A stretch of DNA of 64,000 bases. Origin: Collinsella sp. (GTDB taxonomy: Bacteria > Actinomycetota > Coriobacteriia > Coriobacteriales > Coriobacteriaceae). Within the stretch, counting starts at the first letter, position 1. Each line of letters starts with the position of its first letter. The stretch is from the NCBI GenBank assembly GCA_019419555.1, contig DXZR01000007.1, positions 17,157 through 81,156 of the forward strand, written 5' to 3'. A model generated the notes under the pieces. That model did not search any database. It was not told the DNA's origin and was given only the letters and a program-made list of their open reading frames with translations. Positions 26,095 through 33,995 of the stretch are shown in pieces. The position numbers and the translations under genes were made by a program.

Positions 26095-26958
26095 ATGTTC
26101 GGATACATCTATAAGAAAGACGTCGCCATTATCGCGGTTGTCCTGTGTCTTTGTCTGGGCGTGGGCAGTTTCTTCGACTATCAGATTTCGAGCGCGCTGT
26201 TCAATATCGGCAGCATGTACGGCCGCTTTATCGAGGCCGTCGGCGAGATGCCGTTTGAGCTGACGGCGAGCGTCGCGGGCGTCATGCTCGTGCGCGCGGT
26301 GCGTCCCGACTCCGGGGGGAGCAAATGGCTCGCCGTGCTCGGCATCCTCGTCAACGTTGGCCTGGCCGGCTACGAGATCGTCTCGTCCCTGAAGGTTGGC
26401 GGCAAACTCATCGCTGTTCAGTTAGTGCTGACGTTTGTGCTGGTGATCGCCGCCAACCTTATCGTCTATCGCCTCACGCGCGCGACCGAGTCCGACGAGC
26501 TTACGCGCTGGGCGTTGATGGTACTTGCTGTGTGGGTCGCTCAGGCCATCATCCTCAACGTCATTGTTAAGCCGTTATGGTCGCGCCCGCGCATGCGCGT
26601 GATCGAGGTCACGCCGGGGCTCAATTTTCAGCCGTGGTGGGTGATCGGCAACCCCGACAAGTGGGCCTATATCGCCGCCGGCGTGATTAAGGACGGGTTC
26701 AAGTCGTTTGCGAGCGGACACACGGCGCATGCGGCGATTGGCCTTATGCTCGCCGGGCTTCCCGCGGCAGCCTTTAAGGAAAAACCTTCGCGTCGCCGCG
26801 TGATCTTTTGGGCGGCGGCTGTGATCGCGGCGCTCGTCGCCTTTGGGCGCATCGTGATTGGAGCGCACTTTTTGAGTGACGTGAGCTGCGGTTTTGCCCT
26901 GGTACTGGCACTTGAGTGCCTTGCCGCGCGCATTGCCTATCCTCACGGCGTACAATAG
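26095..26958 (+). CDS. PAP2-family membrane phosphatase
   Basis: This 287-residue membrane protein has six or so hydrophobic segments and the three PAP2 signatures in order: KPLWSRPRMR (about residues 160-169), SFASGHTAHA (near 203-212, with alanine in place of the usual proline before SGH) and GRIVIGAHFLSDVSCG (near 248-263), carrying the catalytic histidines. The family dephosphorylates lipid phosphates such as undecaprenyl pyrophosphate or phosphatidic acid. GAAAGGAAAG precedes the start. The long C-terminal-half placement of the motifs resembles PgpB-like proteins. Confidence 0.85.
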   Translation: MFGYIYKKDVAIIAVVLCLCLGVGSFFDYQISSALFNIGSMYGRFIEAVGEMPFELTASVAGVMLVRAVRPDSGGSKWLAVLGILVNVGLAGYEIVSSLKVGGKLIAVQLVLTFVLVIAANLIVYRLTRATESDELTRWALMVLAVWVAQAIILNVIVKPLWSRPRMRVIEVTPGLNFQPWWVIGNPDKWAYIAAGVIKDGFKSFASGHTAHAAIGLMLAGLPAAAFKEKPSRRRVIFWAAAVIAALVAFGRIVIGAHFLSDVSCGFALVLALECLAARIAYPHGVQ

Positions 26959-27003
26959 CCCCACCTGAATCATCTGGCCGATACCTGGTAAGAGAGGATT
27001 GCC

Positions 27004-28029
27004 ATGCTCGCGTTCAACAACGACTATTCCCACGGCGCACATCCGGCGGTGCTGCAGGCGCTCGTCGACACCAACATGGAGCCGCAGCCTGGCTACGGCA
27101 CCGATGCGCACACCGAGCGTGCCAAGCAGCTTATTCGCGAGGCCTGCCAGGCCCCCGATGCCGACGCGTTTTTTCTGGTGGGCGGCACGCAGGCCAACGC
27201 GACGGTGATCGACATGCTGCTCGCGCCGTACGAGGGCGTCGTTGCTGCTGAGACTGGCCACGTTGCCTGCCACGAGGCTGGTGCCATCGAGTTTGGCGGC
27301 CACAAGGTGCTCACCATCCCCGGCTACGAGGGCAAGATGCACGCCGAGGACCTCGAGAACTATATCCAGGTGTTCTACGAAAACGAGAGCTACGAGCACA
27401 CGGTGTTCCCGGGCGCCGTGTACGTGAGTCTATCGACCGAGTACGGCACGCTCTACTCCAAGGCCGAGCTCGCGGCGATTCATGCGGTATGCCAGAAGCG
27501 CGAGATTCCGCTGTTTGTGGACGGTGCTCGCCTGGCCTATGCGCTGGCGGCCGATGAGTGCGACATTACCCTGCCCGAGCTGGCGCAGCTGTGCGACGTG
27601 TTCTACATCGGCGGCACCAAGTGTGGCGCGCTTTGCGGCGAGGCCGTGGTGTTTTGTGGCATGCACGCTCCGGCGCATCCCATTCCGCGCATTAAGCAGC
27701 ACGGCGCGCTGTTGGCCAAGGGTCGCCTAACGGGCGTCCAGTTTGAGGCGCTCTTTACCGATGGCCTGTATTTTGAGATTGGCCGCCAGGCGATTGAGAC
27801 CGCTCAGGCGCTGCGTCGCGTGCTGCACGAGCGCGGCTACCAGTTCTTTTTGGAGACGCCCACAAACCAGCAGTTCGTGATTCTGCCCAACGAGGACATG
27901 GCCCGCATTCGCGAGCATGCGGCGATCGAATACTGGGAAAAGTACGACGAGACCCACACGGTGGTGCGCTTTTGCACCAGCTGGGCCACGACGCAGGAGG
28001 ATATCGACGCGCTGGCGGCTGTCCTGTAG
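27004..28029 (+). CDS. Low-specificity L-threonine aldolase
   Basis: This 341-residue PLP-dependent fold-type I enzyme cleaves L-threonine or allo-threonine to glycine and acetaldehyde. It begins LAFNNDYSHGAHPAVLQAL, with FLVGGTQANATVIDM (about residues 58-72), the PLP-stacking EAGAIEF, the aspartate in PLFVDGARLAYAL and the Schiff-base lysine in YIGGTKCGALCGE (near 203-215). AGAGGATT precedes the start. Monocistronic with a strong terminator. It may feed one-carbon metabolism through glycine. Confidence 0.92.
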   Translation: MLAFNNDYSHGAHPAVLQALVDTNMEPQPGYGTDAHTERAKQLIREACQAPDADAFFLVGGTQANATVIDMLLAPYEGVVAAETGHVACHEAGAIEFGGHKVLTIPGYEGKMHAEDLENYIQVFYENESYEHTVFPGAVYVSLSTEYGTLYSKAELAAIHAVCQKREIPLFVDGARLAYALAADECDITLPELAQLCDVFYIGGTKCGALCGEAVVFCGMHAPAHPIPRIKQHGALLAKGRLTGVQFEALFTDGLYFEIGRQAIETAQALRRVLHERGYQFFLETPTNQQFVILPNEDMARIREHAAIEYWEKYDETHTVVRFCTSWATTQEDIDALAAVL

Positions 28030-28047
28030 CCTGATGTAATGACGAGA

Positions 28048-28090
28048 GGCCGCCTTGCGCTGGGTTTGGCGCAAGGCGGCCTTTGTTTTT
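28048..28090 (+). terminator. Terminator after threonine aldolase
   Basis: GGCCGCCTTGCGC (28048-28060) pairs with GCGCAAGGCGGCC (28069-28081), followed by TTTGTTTTT. Confidence 0.9.
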
Positions 28091-28106
28091 GAGGGGGAGG
28101 GGCTGT

Positions 28107-28697
28107 ATGCCCGAGATGTCCGAGCCGACGATTCGCCTGGCGACGCCCGATGATGCGCCGGCGTTGCTTGCCATCTATGAGCCGTATGTGCGCCAGACGG
28201 CGATTACCTGCGAATACGAGGTGCCGAGCGTTGAGGAGTTCGCCGGGCGCATCGAGCGTACGCTCAAGCGCTATCCGTATTTGGTGATGGAATTGGACGG
28301 GCGTCCGGTAGGCTATGCCTATGTGAGTCCGCTTAACAGCCGCGAGGCATACGACTGGTCGGTCGAGACATCGATCTACCTGGCGCGCGATGTGCGCCAC
28401 GGCGGGCTGGGCCGCAAGCTGCACGATGCGCTCAAGCAATGCCTGATCGCGATGGGCATCACCAACATGTGCGCGCTCATTGCCGTACCGCACGACAAGG
28501 ACGATGAGTACCTGACGCACAACAGTCAGGATTTCCATGCCCATATGGGCTACCGCCTGGTGGGCGCCTTCGATCGCTGCGCCCAAAAGTTCGGCCGCTG
28601 GTACGACATGTGCTGGATGGAGCTGGTCCTAGCCGAGCGCACACCCAACCAACCCAAGCCGACCTGGTTCCCCGACCTCCCCAAACCTGCCATTTAG
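28107..28697 (+). CDS. GNAT acetyltransferase (phosphinothricin acetyltransferase-like)
   Basis: This protein of about 196 residues has the GNAT fold, using acetyl-CoA to acetylate an amine. It begins TIRLATPDDAPALLAIYEPY; VETSIYLARDVRHGGLGRKL is the acetyl-CoA pyrophosphate-binding segment (near residues 92-111), and HAHMGYRLVGAFDRCAQKFGRWYDM closes the domain. This arrangement is the PAT/Bar-like subfamily, which acetylates phosphinothricin, methionine sulfone or related amino acids. GGGGGAGGGG precedes ATG 28107. The last residues and stop codon are supplied by a palindromic repeat (28684-28720). Confidence 0.82.
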   Translation: MPEMSEPTIRLATPDDAPALLAIYEPYVRQTAITCEYEVPSVEEFAGRIERTLKRYPYLVMELDGRPVGYAYVSPLNSREAYDWSVETSIYLARDVRHGGLGRKLHDALKQCLIAMGITNMCALIAVPHDKDDEYLTHNSQDFHAHMGYRLVGAFDRCAQKFGRWYDMCWMELVLAERTPNQPKPTWFPDLPKPAI

Positions 28698-28720
28698 GGA
28701 CAGGTTTATTTTGGCAGGTT
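28684..28720. repeat. GGGACAG-core palindrome forming two gene ends
   Basis: AACCTGCCA (28684-28692) and TGGCAGGTT (28712-28720) flank TTTAGGGACAGGTTTATTT. The stop codon of the GNAT gene (28695-28697) lies inside, and the stop of the convergent GntR gene (28719-28721, minus strand) uses its right end. Very similar elements are at 36123 and 47864. Confidence 0.8.
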
Positions 28721-29441
28721 AGCCGATGGGTTCGGTGTATTTGGCGCGGTCGGTGCGTTGGATGCGCTTGGAGACATGGAGCGGGCGGCCGTCGGTGTCG
28801 TAGACGTAGTCGGTGATTAGGATCAACGCCTGCCCGCGCTCAACGTTGAGCAAAAACGCCTCGTTTTGCGAGGCGTAGCACACCTCAAAGGTCTTATGCC
28901 CCTGTGCCGGCGCGCGATGGAACTCCTGTCGCAGCGTGGCGTAGAGTGAACCGTTAATATCGCGATCGATGAGCGTCTCGAAGCTTGGCGGCAGGTAGGT
29001 GGTCTCCAGGCACAGCGGCGCGTCGTCCAGGTAGCGCAGGCGGACAAGTTTGACGAGCTTGCTGCCCACGGCGGCGTCAAAGAACTTAGCTATGCTGCCG
29101 GCCGCCTTGGCAAAGCCCGAGTCCACGGTGCGCGTGGTGGGCTTCATGCCCTGGCCTTCGACCTGCTTGGTATAGCTCGAAAACACCAGGTTGTTCTCGT
29201 GGAGCGCGGGCGTGTCGGCCACAAAGGCGCCACGCCCGCGCTCGGTGTGCACCAGGCCCTCATCAACGAGCACCTTAAGGGCGTGGCGCACGGTGCTGCG
29301 TGACAGCCCCGATTCGTCCATGAGCTCCATCTCGGACGGCAGCTTGTCTCCGCGTGCGTAGGTGCCGGCGGCGATGCGGTCGCGCAGCATGCCCGCCAAG
29401 CGCTCGTATTGGGCCAGTTTCTTTTTAGACGAAGCGTTCAT
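28719..29441 (-). CDS. GntR/UTRA transcriptional regulator
   Basis: This 240-residue regulator has an N-terminal GntR winged helix (GTYARGDKLPSEMELMDES and LSRSTVRHALKVLVDEGLVH, about residues 26-65) and a C-terminal UTRA ligand domain (about 90-235), HutC subfamily. It is divergent from the SIS gene at 29647 and therefore likely controls it. The shared 205-base upstream region carries three near-repeats of TGTATnnAACTTGTAT. The effector is expected to be the phosphorylated sugar-amine handled by the SIS protein. Confidence 0.88.
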   Translation of the reverse strand: MNASSKKKLAQYERLAGMLRDRIAAGTYARGDKLPSEMELMDESGLSRSTVRHALKVLVDEGLVHTERGRGAFVADTPALHENNLVFSSYTKQVEGQGMKPTTRTVDSGFAKAAGSIAKFFDAAVGSKLVKLVRLRYLDDAPLCLETTYLPPSFETLIDRDINGSLYATLRQEFHRAPAQGHKTFEVCYASQNEAFLLNVERGQALILITDYVYDTDGRPLHVSKRIQRTDRAKYTEPIG

Positions 29442-29451
29442 GCGATCAACC

Positions 29452-29607
29452 TGTATCTAACTTGTATACTTACCGAACAAAGCATGTATCCAACATGACA
29501 ACAAAACCGCTGGTAATGGATTGCCGAAAACCTTACCAACAAAATTTCTAAGACAAATATAGCATACAACTAGTCGACATAACCAAAACATGTATGTAAC
29601 TTGTATG
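29452..29607. promoter_or_regulatory. Operator repeats between GntR and SIS genes
   Basis: Three related sites are TGTATCTAACTTGTATAC (29452-29469), CATGTATCCAACATGACA (29483-29500) and CATGTATGTAACTTGTATG (29589-29607). Their common core is TGTATnnAAC(T/A)TGTAT. A weaker inverse match, CATACAACTAG, is near 29562. Placement next to both start codons suits control by the divergent GntR protein. Confidence 0.65.
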
Positions 29608-29646
29608 CCATCGAGAGCATCAAACGAGAAGAAAGGCTGATGCACG

Positions 29647-30639
29647 ATGACTACTCAGGAACAGGTTAAGGATGTCGTCTCCCAGGTTTTGGCTGACAAG
29701 GCAGACAAGGGCGGCATCAAGCGCGTCGTGTGGATTGGCGCTGGCGGATCCAACGGCGGCAACTATCCTGCCCAGTACTTTATGGAGCACGAGGCCACGC
29801 AGGTCGTGAGCTCCAGCTACACCAGCAACGAGTTCGTGCACGCCACCCCGGCCTACGTCAACGAGAACACCCTGGCCGTGGTCGTGTCCATGCGCGGCAC
29901 CAAGGAGACCATCGTCGCCGCCCAGGTCGCCAAGGACCACGGCGCCAGCACCATCGCCATCTATGTCGACGAGTCCGGCCTTACCGAGGTCTGCGACTAC
30001 AAGATCCAGTACGATAGCCTGGCCGTCGATGAGTCCTGCATGGGCCGCACCAACTCCGCCGTCGTGACCATGATCGCCATGGAGCTTACGCAGCAGACCG
30101 AGGGCTATGCCGAGTACGAGACCGCTATGGCCGCGTTTGACTTGGTCGACCCCATCTATCGCAAGGCCGTCGAGTACACCCGTCCGCTCGCTGCCAAGTG
30201 GGCCGAGCAGAACGCCGACAAGCCCTGCATCAACGTCATGGCCCAGGGCCCGCTCTTTGGTGCCGCCTACGTCTTTAGCATCTGCAACGTGCAGGAGATG
30301 CTGCAGATCGACTCTTGCACCATCAACACCTGCGATTTCTTCCATGGCCCCTTCGAGATCCTGGACAAGCGCACCTCGCTGTTCCAGCTCATCAGTGTCG
30401 GCCGCAGCCGCTGCAACGACGAGCGCGGCATCCGCTTCGTCAACCAGTACGGTGGCGAGCGCGTCTATCAGCTCGACGCCAAGGAGCTCGGCCTTAACGA
30501 CATCAAGGACAGCGTGAGCGAGTACTTCAACCACCTGATCTTTGCCCCGATCCTCAACAACGTGTACATGCGCGCGCTCTCTGCCGTCACCCACAAGGAC
30601 TACATGACGCGCCGCTACATGTGGAAGCTGGACTACTAG
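29647..30639 (+). CDS. SIS-domain sugar isomerase/deglycase (FrlB-like) 1
   Basis: This 330-residue protein has two sugar-isomerase (SIS) domains, as in FrlB, GfrE/GfrF and FraB fructosamine-6-phosphate deglycases. SIS1 has VVWIGAGGSNGGNYPAQYF (about residues 27-45) and VVVSMRGTKETIVAA (near 79-93). SIS2 contains DFFHGPFEILD (near 235-245) and ends RRYMWKLDY. In the other five paralogues here the residue three before the HG histidine is Glu; here it is Asp, which may change catalysis. GAAAGG precedes the start. It is alone in its unit, transcribed away from its GntR gene. The likely product is glucose-6-phosphate plus an amino acid. Confidence 0.85.
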   Translation: MTTQEQVKDVVSQVLADKADKGGIKRVVWIGAGGSNGGNYPAQYFMEHEATQVVSSSYTSNEFVHATPAYVNENTLAVVVSMRGTKETIVAAQVAKDHGASTIAIYVDESGLTEVCDYKIQYDSLAVDESCMGRTNSAVVTMIAMELTQQTEGYAEYETAMAAFDLVDPIYRKAVEYTRPLAAKWAEQNADKPCINVMAQGPLFGAAYVFSICNVQEMLQIDSCTINTCDFFHGPFEILDKRTSLFQLISVGRSRCNDERGIRFVNQYGGERVYQLDAKELGLNDIKDSVSEYFNHLIFAPILNNVYMRALSAVTHKDYMTRRYMWKLDY

Positions 30640-30776
30640 TTACGCCGTTCTACCGAACGGCGTAACGGCTCGACGCTGCGCGCCCGGCATTTGGCCAATC
30701 TGCCATTCAATTTCAAAGGCGCGACCAGAAGGTCAGCGCCTTTTCATTTCACGGCACCTTGGCTCAAATGACGGGC
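30639..30776 (+). repeat. Structured intergenic element, copy A
   Basis: A hairpin TTACGCCGTTC-TACC-GAACGGCGTAA begins at the SIS stop codon (30639-30666), followed by GGCTCGACGCTGC. From 30682 a 95-base multi-stem structure follows: GCCCG/CGGGC outer stem, ATTTG/CAAAT, GCCAA/TTGGC, then conserved TCTGCC and GGCACC, and an inner stem AAAGGCGC-GACC-AGAA-GGTC-GCGCCTTT. The copy at 39085-39222 has the same spacing and total length, with compensating changes in almost every stem. It may be a small RNA, a 3'-UTR structure or a mobile palindrome. Confidence 0.75.
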
Positions 30777-30810
30777 GCTCGCTGACGTTGCCAAAACGTC
30801 GGCGTTGCCG

Positions 30811-30862
30811 TGGTTGGCACTTGGGGACGTTCCTTTTGTGCCGGCACTTGGGGACACTCCTG
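30811..30862. repeat. GGGGAC-core palindrome, partly duplicated
   Basis: GGCACTTGGGGACGTTCC continues to GTGCC, followed by a second GGCACTTGGGGACACTCC lacking its right arm. It belongs with the GGGAC-centred elements listed at 34906 and 39259. Confidence 0.55.
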
Positions 30863-30905
30863 GGAATCATTTCCTCGTTCGCCGATTTGTGTCTTGAAAA
30901 ATGTA

Positions 30906-30923
30906 TATAACGACTATAACGTA
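30906..30923 (+). promoter_or_regulatory. ATAACG-type operator upstream of the EamA gene
   Basis: TATAACGACTATAACGTA contains two TATAACG half-sites spaced 9 bases apart (start to start), 38 bases before the TTG start. The same half-site, direct or inverted, recurs upstream of the PTS and SIS units at 32193, 38221, 52813, 54229 and 55945. Confidence 0.5.
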
Positions 30924-30961
30924 GTGTGAAACATATTGGAAACAATACCGAGGAGGCTGCG

Positions 30962-32044
30962 TTGAAGAAAAGCAATCTGGGCTATGTGCTGGTGCTGATC
31001 GCCGCGCTTATGTGGGGCAGCATCGGAATCTTTGTAAAAGGCATCTCGGCCCTGGGTGTTTCGTCTCAGAGCATGGCGGCCTTTCGCCTGTTGTCGGGTG
31101 CCGTCTTAATGGCTCCGGTCTTGGCGTTCATGGGTTGCCAGGGAGGCGATCGTGAGGGAAAAGCATCGGGTCCCCTGGCACTGTTCAAGGCAAGTCCTAA
31201 AGAGCTTGTTCCCTGTGCGCTTCTTGGCATTATCGGCCTCGCCACCGCTAACACGCTTTATTACGAGTGCATGGGCGAGGTGGGCATGTCCACGGCCTCG
31301 GTGCTGCTCTACACCTCGCCGGTGTTTGGCGTCATGCTCGGCCGCGTGCTTTATCGCGAGGATGTGACTCCCAACAAGCTCGTTGCCATCGCTTTTAATA
31401 TCGGTGGCTGTGTACTCGCAGTGACCAATGGCGACCTTTCCGGTTTCCATTTTTCGGTTTGGGGCGTCACGTCGGGCGTGATCGCGGGCTTTTGTGGCGC
31501 GTCGCTCGCGGTGTTTAGCCGGATAGCAACCAAGACGGTCCACCCGCTGGCTGTCACGTTTTGGGGCCTTGTTTTTGGCGGTGCGGTTATGGCGGCTATC
31601 GCGGCTCCGTGGCCAGATGTCGCCGCGGCAATGTCGCCTCAGCTGCTGCTGCTGTTCCTTGGTTTTGGACTCATCCCCACAGCCGTGGCCTATGTCTTAT
31701 ATATGCAGGGTCTGTCCATGGGGCTCGAGACATCGAAAGTTCCCGTCGTAATGTCTTTCGAGACAGTCGTCACCGTACTGGTGGGCATTGGCATCTACGC
31801 CGAGCCCGCCGGCGCGATCAAGGTCCTGGGCATCGTGCTGGTGCTCGCGTCCATCCTGATCATGAACACCGACTTCTCCAAGCTGCGCAACAGTGTGTTT
31901 GTCGGTCATGTCGTTGAGAGCATGACCTTTAAGCCCAACGCGTGGTGGACGGAGAAATCGCAGGACATGGATCTGTTTAAGGAGCGCACCGGCATCGCGC
32001 TGGAGCCCACCGTGCAGGAAAGCCCCTGGTACTTTGTGCGATAG
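30962..32044 (+). CDS. EamA/DMT-family transporter
   Basis: This protein of about 360 residues belongs to the drug/metabolite transporter superfamily, with ten hydrophobic segments arranged as two EamA repeats: first GYVLVLIAALMWGSIGIFVKG (about residues 6-26), second starting HFSVWGVTSGVIAGFCGASLAVFSR (near 160). A hydrophilic C-terminal tail of about 50 residues follows. The start is TTG 30962, fixed by AGGAGG five bases upstream. It lies just before the first PTS cluster and carries the same operator-like motif upstream. It may export the amino acid released by deglycation, but that is a guess from position. Confidence 0.82.
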   Translation: MKKSNLGYVLVLIAALMWGSIGIFVKGISALGVSSQSMAAFRLLSGAVLMAPVLAFMGCQGGDREGKASGPLALFKASPKELVPCALLGIIGLATANTLYYECMGEVGMSTASVLLYTSPVFGVMLGRVLYREDVTPNKLVAIAFNIGGCVLAVTNGDLSGFHFSVWGVTSGVIAGFCGASLAVFSRIATKTVHPLAVTFWGLVFGGAVMAAIAAPWPDVAAAMSPQLLLLFLGFGLIPTAVAYVLYMQGLSMGLETSKVPVVMSFETVVTVLVGIGIYAEPAGAIKVLGIVLVLASILIMNTDFSKLRNSVFVGHVVESMTFKPNAWWTEKSQDMDLFKERTGIALEPTVQESPWYFVR

Positions 32045-32159
32045 AGGATTGCGCGCAGGGTCTGACCTCGGGTTATCCAGCCAGCGCCGGCCTACCCAGC
32101 CCCAACGTTTCAAGTACGTTAAACCCGTCAACGGTCGATTTTCACCCGCGAACGGTCTT

Positions 32160-32211
32160 TATACTAATTAGCAATATAAGCAACGTATAAGACGTTATAA
32201 TGACCATAACG
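32160..32211 (+). promoter_or_regulatory. Promoter and operator of the first mannose-type PTS
   Basis: A TATACT -10 hexamer (32160-32165) is followed by ACGTATAAGACG and the inverted pair CGTTAT...ATAACG at 32193-32211. The inverted half-sites lie between the presumed start point and the AAGGAGG of the EIIAB gene, where a bound GntR protein would block transcription. Confidence 0.5.
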
Positions 32212-32227
32212 AAAAGGAGGAGGCAAG

Positions 32228-33151
32228 ATGAATCAGATCATTCTCGCATCTCATGGCGGCCTGGCCGCAGGCGCCAAAGACACGCTCGAGATGGTTCTCG
32301 GCGACGTGTCGAACGTCCACGTCGTGTCGCTTGCTCGTGACGACAAGGAGCCCATCACCAATAAGGTGGACGCCATGATCGCCACGTTCAACGCGGACGA
32401 CACCGTCTATGTGCTGACCGATATGCTCGGCAGCTCGGTCAACAACAGCATGGTCGAGCTTTCCAAGAACGGCACGAAGTTCACGGTTGTCAGCGGTTTC
32501 AACATCCCGCTGGCACTGACGCTCGCTATGAGCCCCGCCCCCATCAAGGGTGCCGAGCTCGCGGCCCTCATCAACGAGGCCCGCACCGGTCTGACCAACC
32601 CCAACGCACCGGTCGAGGTCGCCGCGGCTCCCGCCAAGAAGGCCAAGGCACCCCGTCACAGCTCCGGCCCCGCCAAGATCGTCCTCGCACGTCTTGACTA
32701 CCGTCTGCTGCACGGCCAGGTCGTCTTTACCTGGACCACCAAGGTTCAGGCCGAGCGCATCATCGTCGTCGACAACGCTGCCGCCAACGATGACATCAAG
32801 AAGGGCGCTCTTAAGCTGGCCAAGCCCCAGGGCGTGCGCCTGAACGTCTTCACCGTCGAGCGTGCCCTCGCCAAGATGGACAAGCTCAACACCCTCGGCG
32901 AGCGCGTCATGTTCGTCTTTGGCAACACTGCCGAGATGCTGCAGTTCTGCCAGGGCTACAAGCTCGACGCCATCAACCTGGGCGCCACCGCCAACCACGA
33001 CGGTGCCGATCAGATCGGCGGCAAGGACAGCTCCGTCTTCCTCGACGCCACCCAGAAGGCCGACGTCAACCAGCTGCTCGACATGGGTATCAAGCTCTAT
33101 GTCCAGCAGACCCCTACGTATCAGAGCGTCGACATCGACGCCAAGCTGTAA
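32228..33151 (+). CDS. PTS mannose-family EIIAB (fused)
   Basis: This 307-residue cytoplasmic phosphotransferase fuses IIA and IIB. IIA (about residues 1-125) begins IILASHGGLAAGAKDTLEM with the phospho-histidine in ASHGG. An Ala/Lys/Pro-rich linker (AAAPAKKAKAPRHSSGP) joins IIB (about 155-307), which has RLDYRLLHGQVVFTW with its phospho-histidine. Phosphate flows HPr to IIA to IIB to sugar. GAAAAGGAGGAGG precedes the start. EIIC and EIID follow with gaps of 36 and 13 bases. In the second cluster the same two domains are separate genes. Confidence 0.95.
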   Translation: MNQIILASHGGLAAGAKDTLEMVLGDVSNVHVVSLARDDKEPITNKVDAMIATFNADDTVYVLTDMLGSSVNNSMVELSKNGTKFTVVSGFNIPLALTLAMSPAPIKGAELAALINEARTGLTNPNAPVEVAAAPAKKAKAPRHSSGPAKIVLARLDYRLLHGQVVFTWTTKVQAERIIVVDNAAANDDIKKGALKLAKPQGVRLNVFTVERALAKMDKLNTLGERVMFVFGNTAEMLQFCQGYKLDAINLGATANHDGADQIGGKDSSVFLDATQKADVNQLLDMGIKLYVQQTPTYQSVDIDAKL

Positions 33152-33187
33152 TCAACCAGGCTTTTGCCTGACTGAAAGGAGAAGGGT

Positions 33188-33982
33188 ATGAATACGTTCA
33201 TCAGTGCGGTGCTCGTCGGCCTCGTCGGCGTGTTCTGCATGTGGGACTCCCGCCTGCTCGGTCGTCTTAACTTCGAGCAGCCCCTCGTTGGCGCTACGCT
33301 CGTCGGTCTGCTGCTGGGTGATGTGCCCACCGGCCTTGCCGTCGGTGCCGCCGTCGAGCTCGTGTCCATGGGCCTGGTGCAGGTCGGCGCCGCCGTTCCG
33401 CCCGATATGGTCCTGGGCGGCATCGTGGCCGCTGCCTTTGCGTGCCTGACCGATGCTTCTGCCGAGACCGCCATGACGATCGCCATCCCGGTCGCCGTCC
33501 TGGGTCAGCTCCTCGGCATCGTGTTCCGTTCCATCATCGCCGCCCTCACCCATGTGGCAGATAGCGCGATCGATAACGGAAAGTTCAAGACCGCCTACCG
33601 CATGCACATCTGCGCCGGCTCCGGTCTGTACGCCGTCATGTACTTCCTGCCGATCTTCCTCGCCGTCTTTGTTGGCACCGACCTGGTTCAGGCCATCGTC
33701 AACATGGTTCCCGAGTGGCTGTCCACTGGTCTTAACGTTTCGACCAAGATCATGACCGCCTACGGCTTGGCCCTGCTGCTCACCATGATGATCAAGAAGG
33801 GTATGACTCCGTTCCTGTTCATCGGTTTCCTGCTCGCCGCTTACCTCAACCTGTCCGTCATCGCGGTCGCTCTGATCGGTGTGTGCCTGGCTGTCGTCTT
33901 CATGGGCTTCAAGTTCAACGGTTCCCATGCAGCCGCCGGTGTCGATTCCGACTACGATCCGCTCGAAGACGACGAAGACTAA
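33188..33982 (+). CDS. PTS mannose-family EIIC
   Basis: This 264-residue membrane permease subunit is of the ManY type. It has GATLVGLLLGDVPTGLAVGAAVELVSMG (about residues 36-63) and VGAAVPPDMVLGGIVAAAFA, hallmarks of the family, and several further hydrophobic stretches. The C-terminus is highly acidic (DSDYDPLEDDED). It forms the transport channel with EIID. GAAAGGAGAAGG precedes the start. Confidence 0.95.
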   Translation: MNTFISAVLVGLVGVFCMWDSRLLGRLNFEQPLVGATLVGLLLGDVPTGLAVGAAVELVSMGLVQVGAAVPPDMVLGGIVAAAFACLTDASAETAMTIAIPVAVLGQLLGIVFRSIIAALTHVADSAIDNGKFKTAYRMHICAGSGLYAVMYFLPIFLAVFVGTDLVQAIVNMVPEWLSTGLNVSTKIMTAYGLALLLTMMIKKGMTPFLFIGFLLAAYLNLSVIAVALIGVCLAVVFMGFKFNGSHAAAGVDSDYDPLEDDED

Positions 33983-33995
33983 GGAGGAACACACT

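Noticed and set aside
32091..32165. Riboswitch upstream of the EIIAB gene
   Set aside because: I found no conserved aptamer-like pairing; the region is explained by promoter and operator half-sites.
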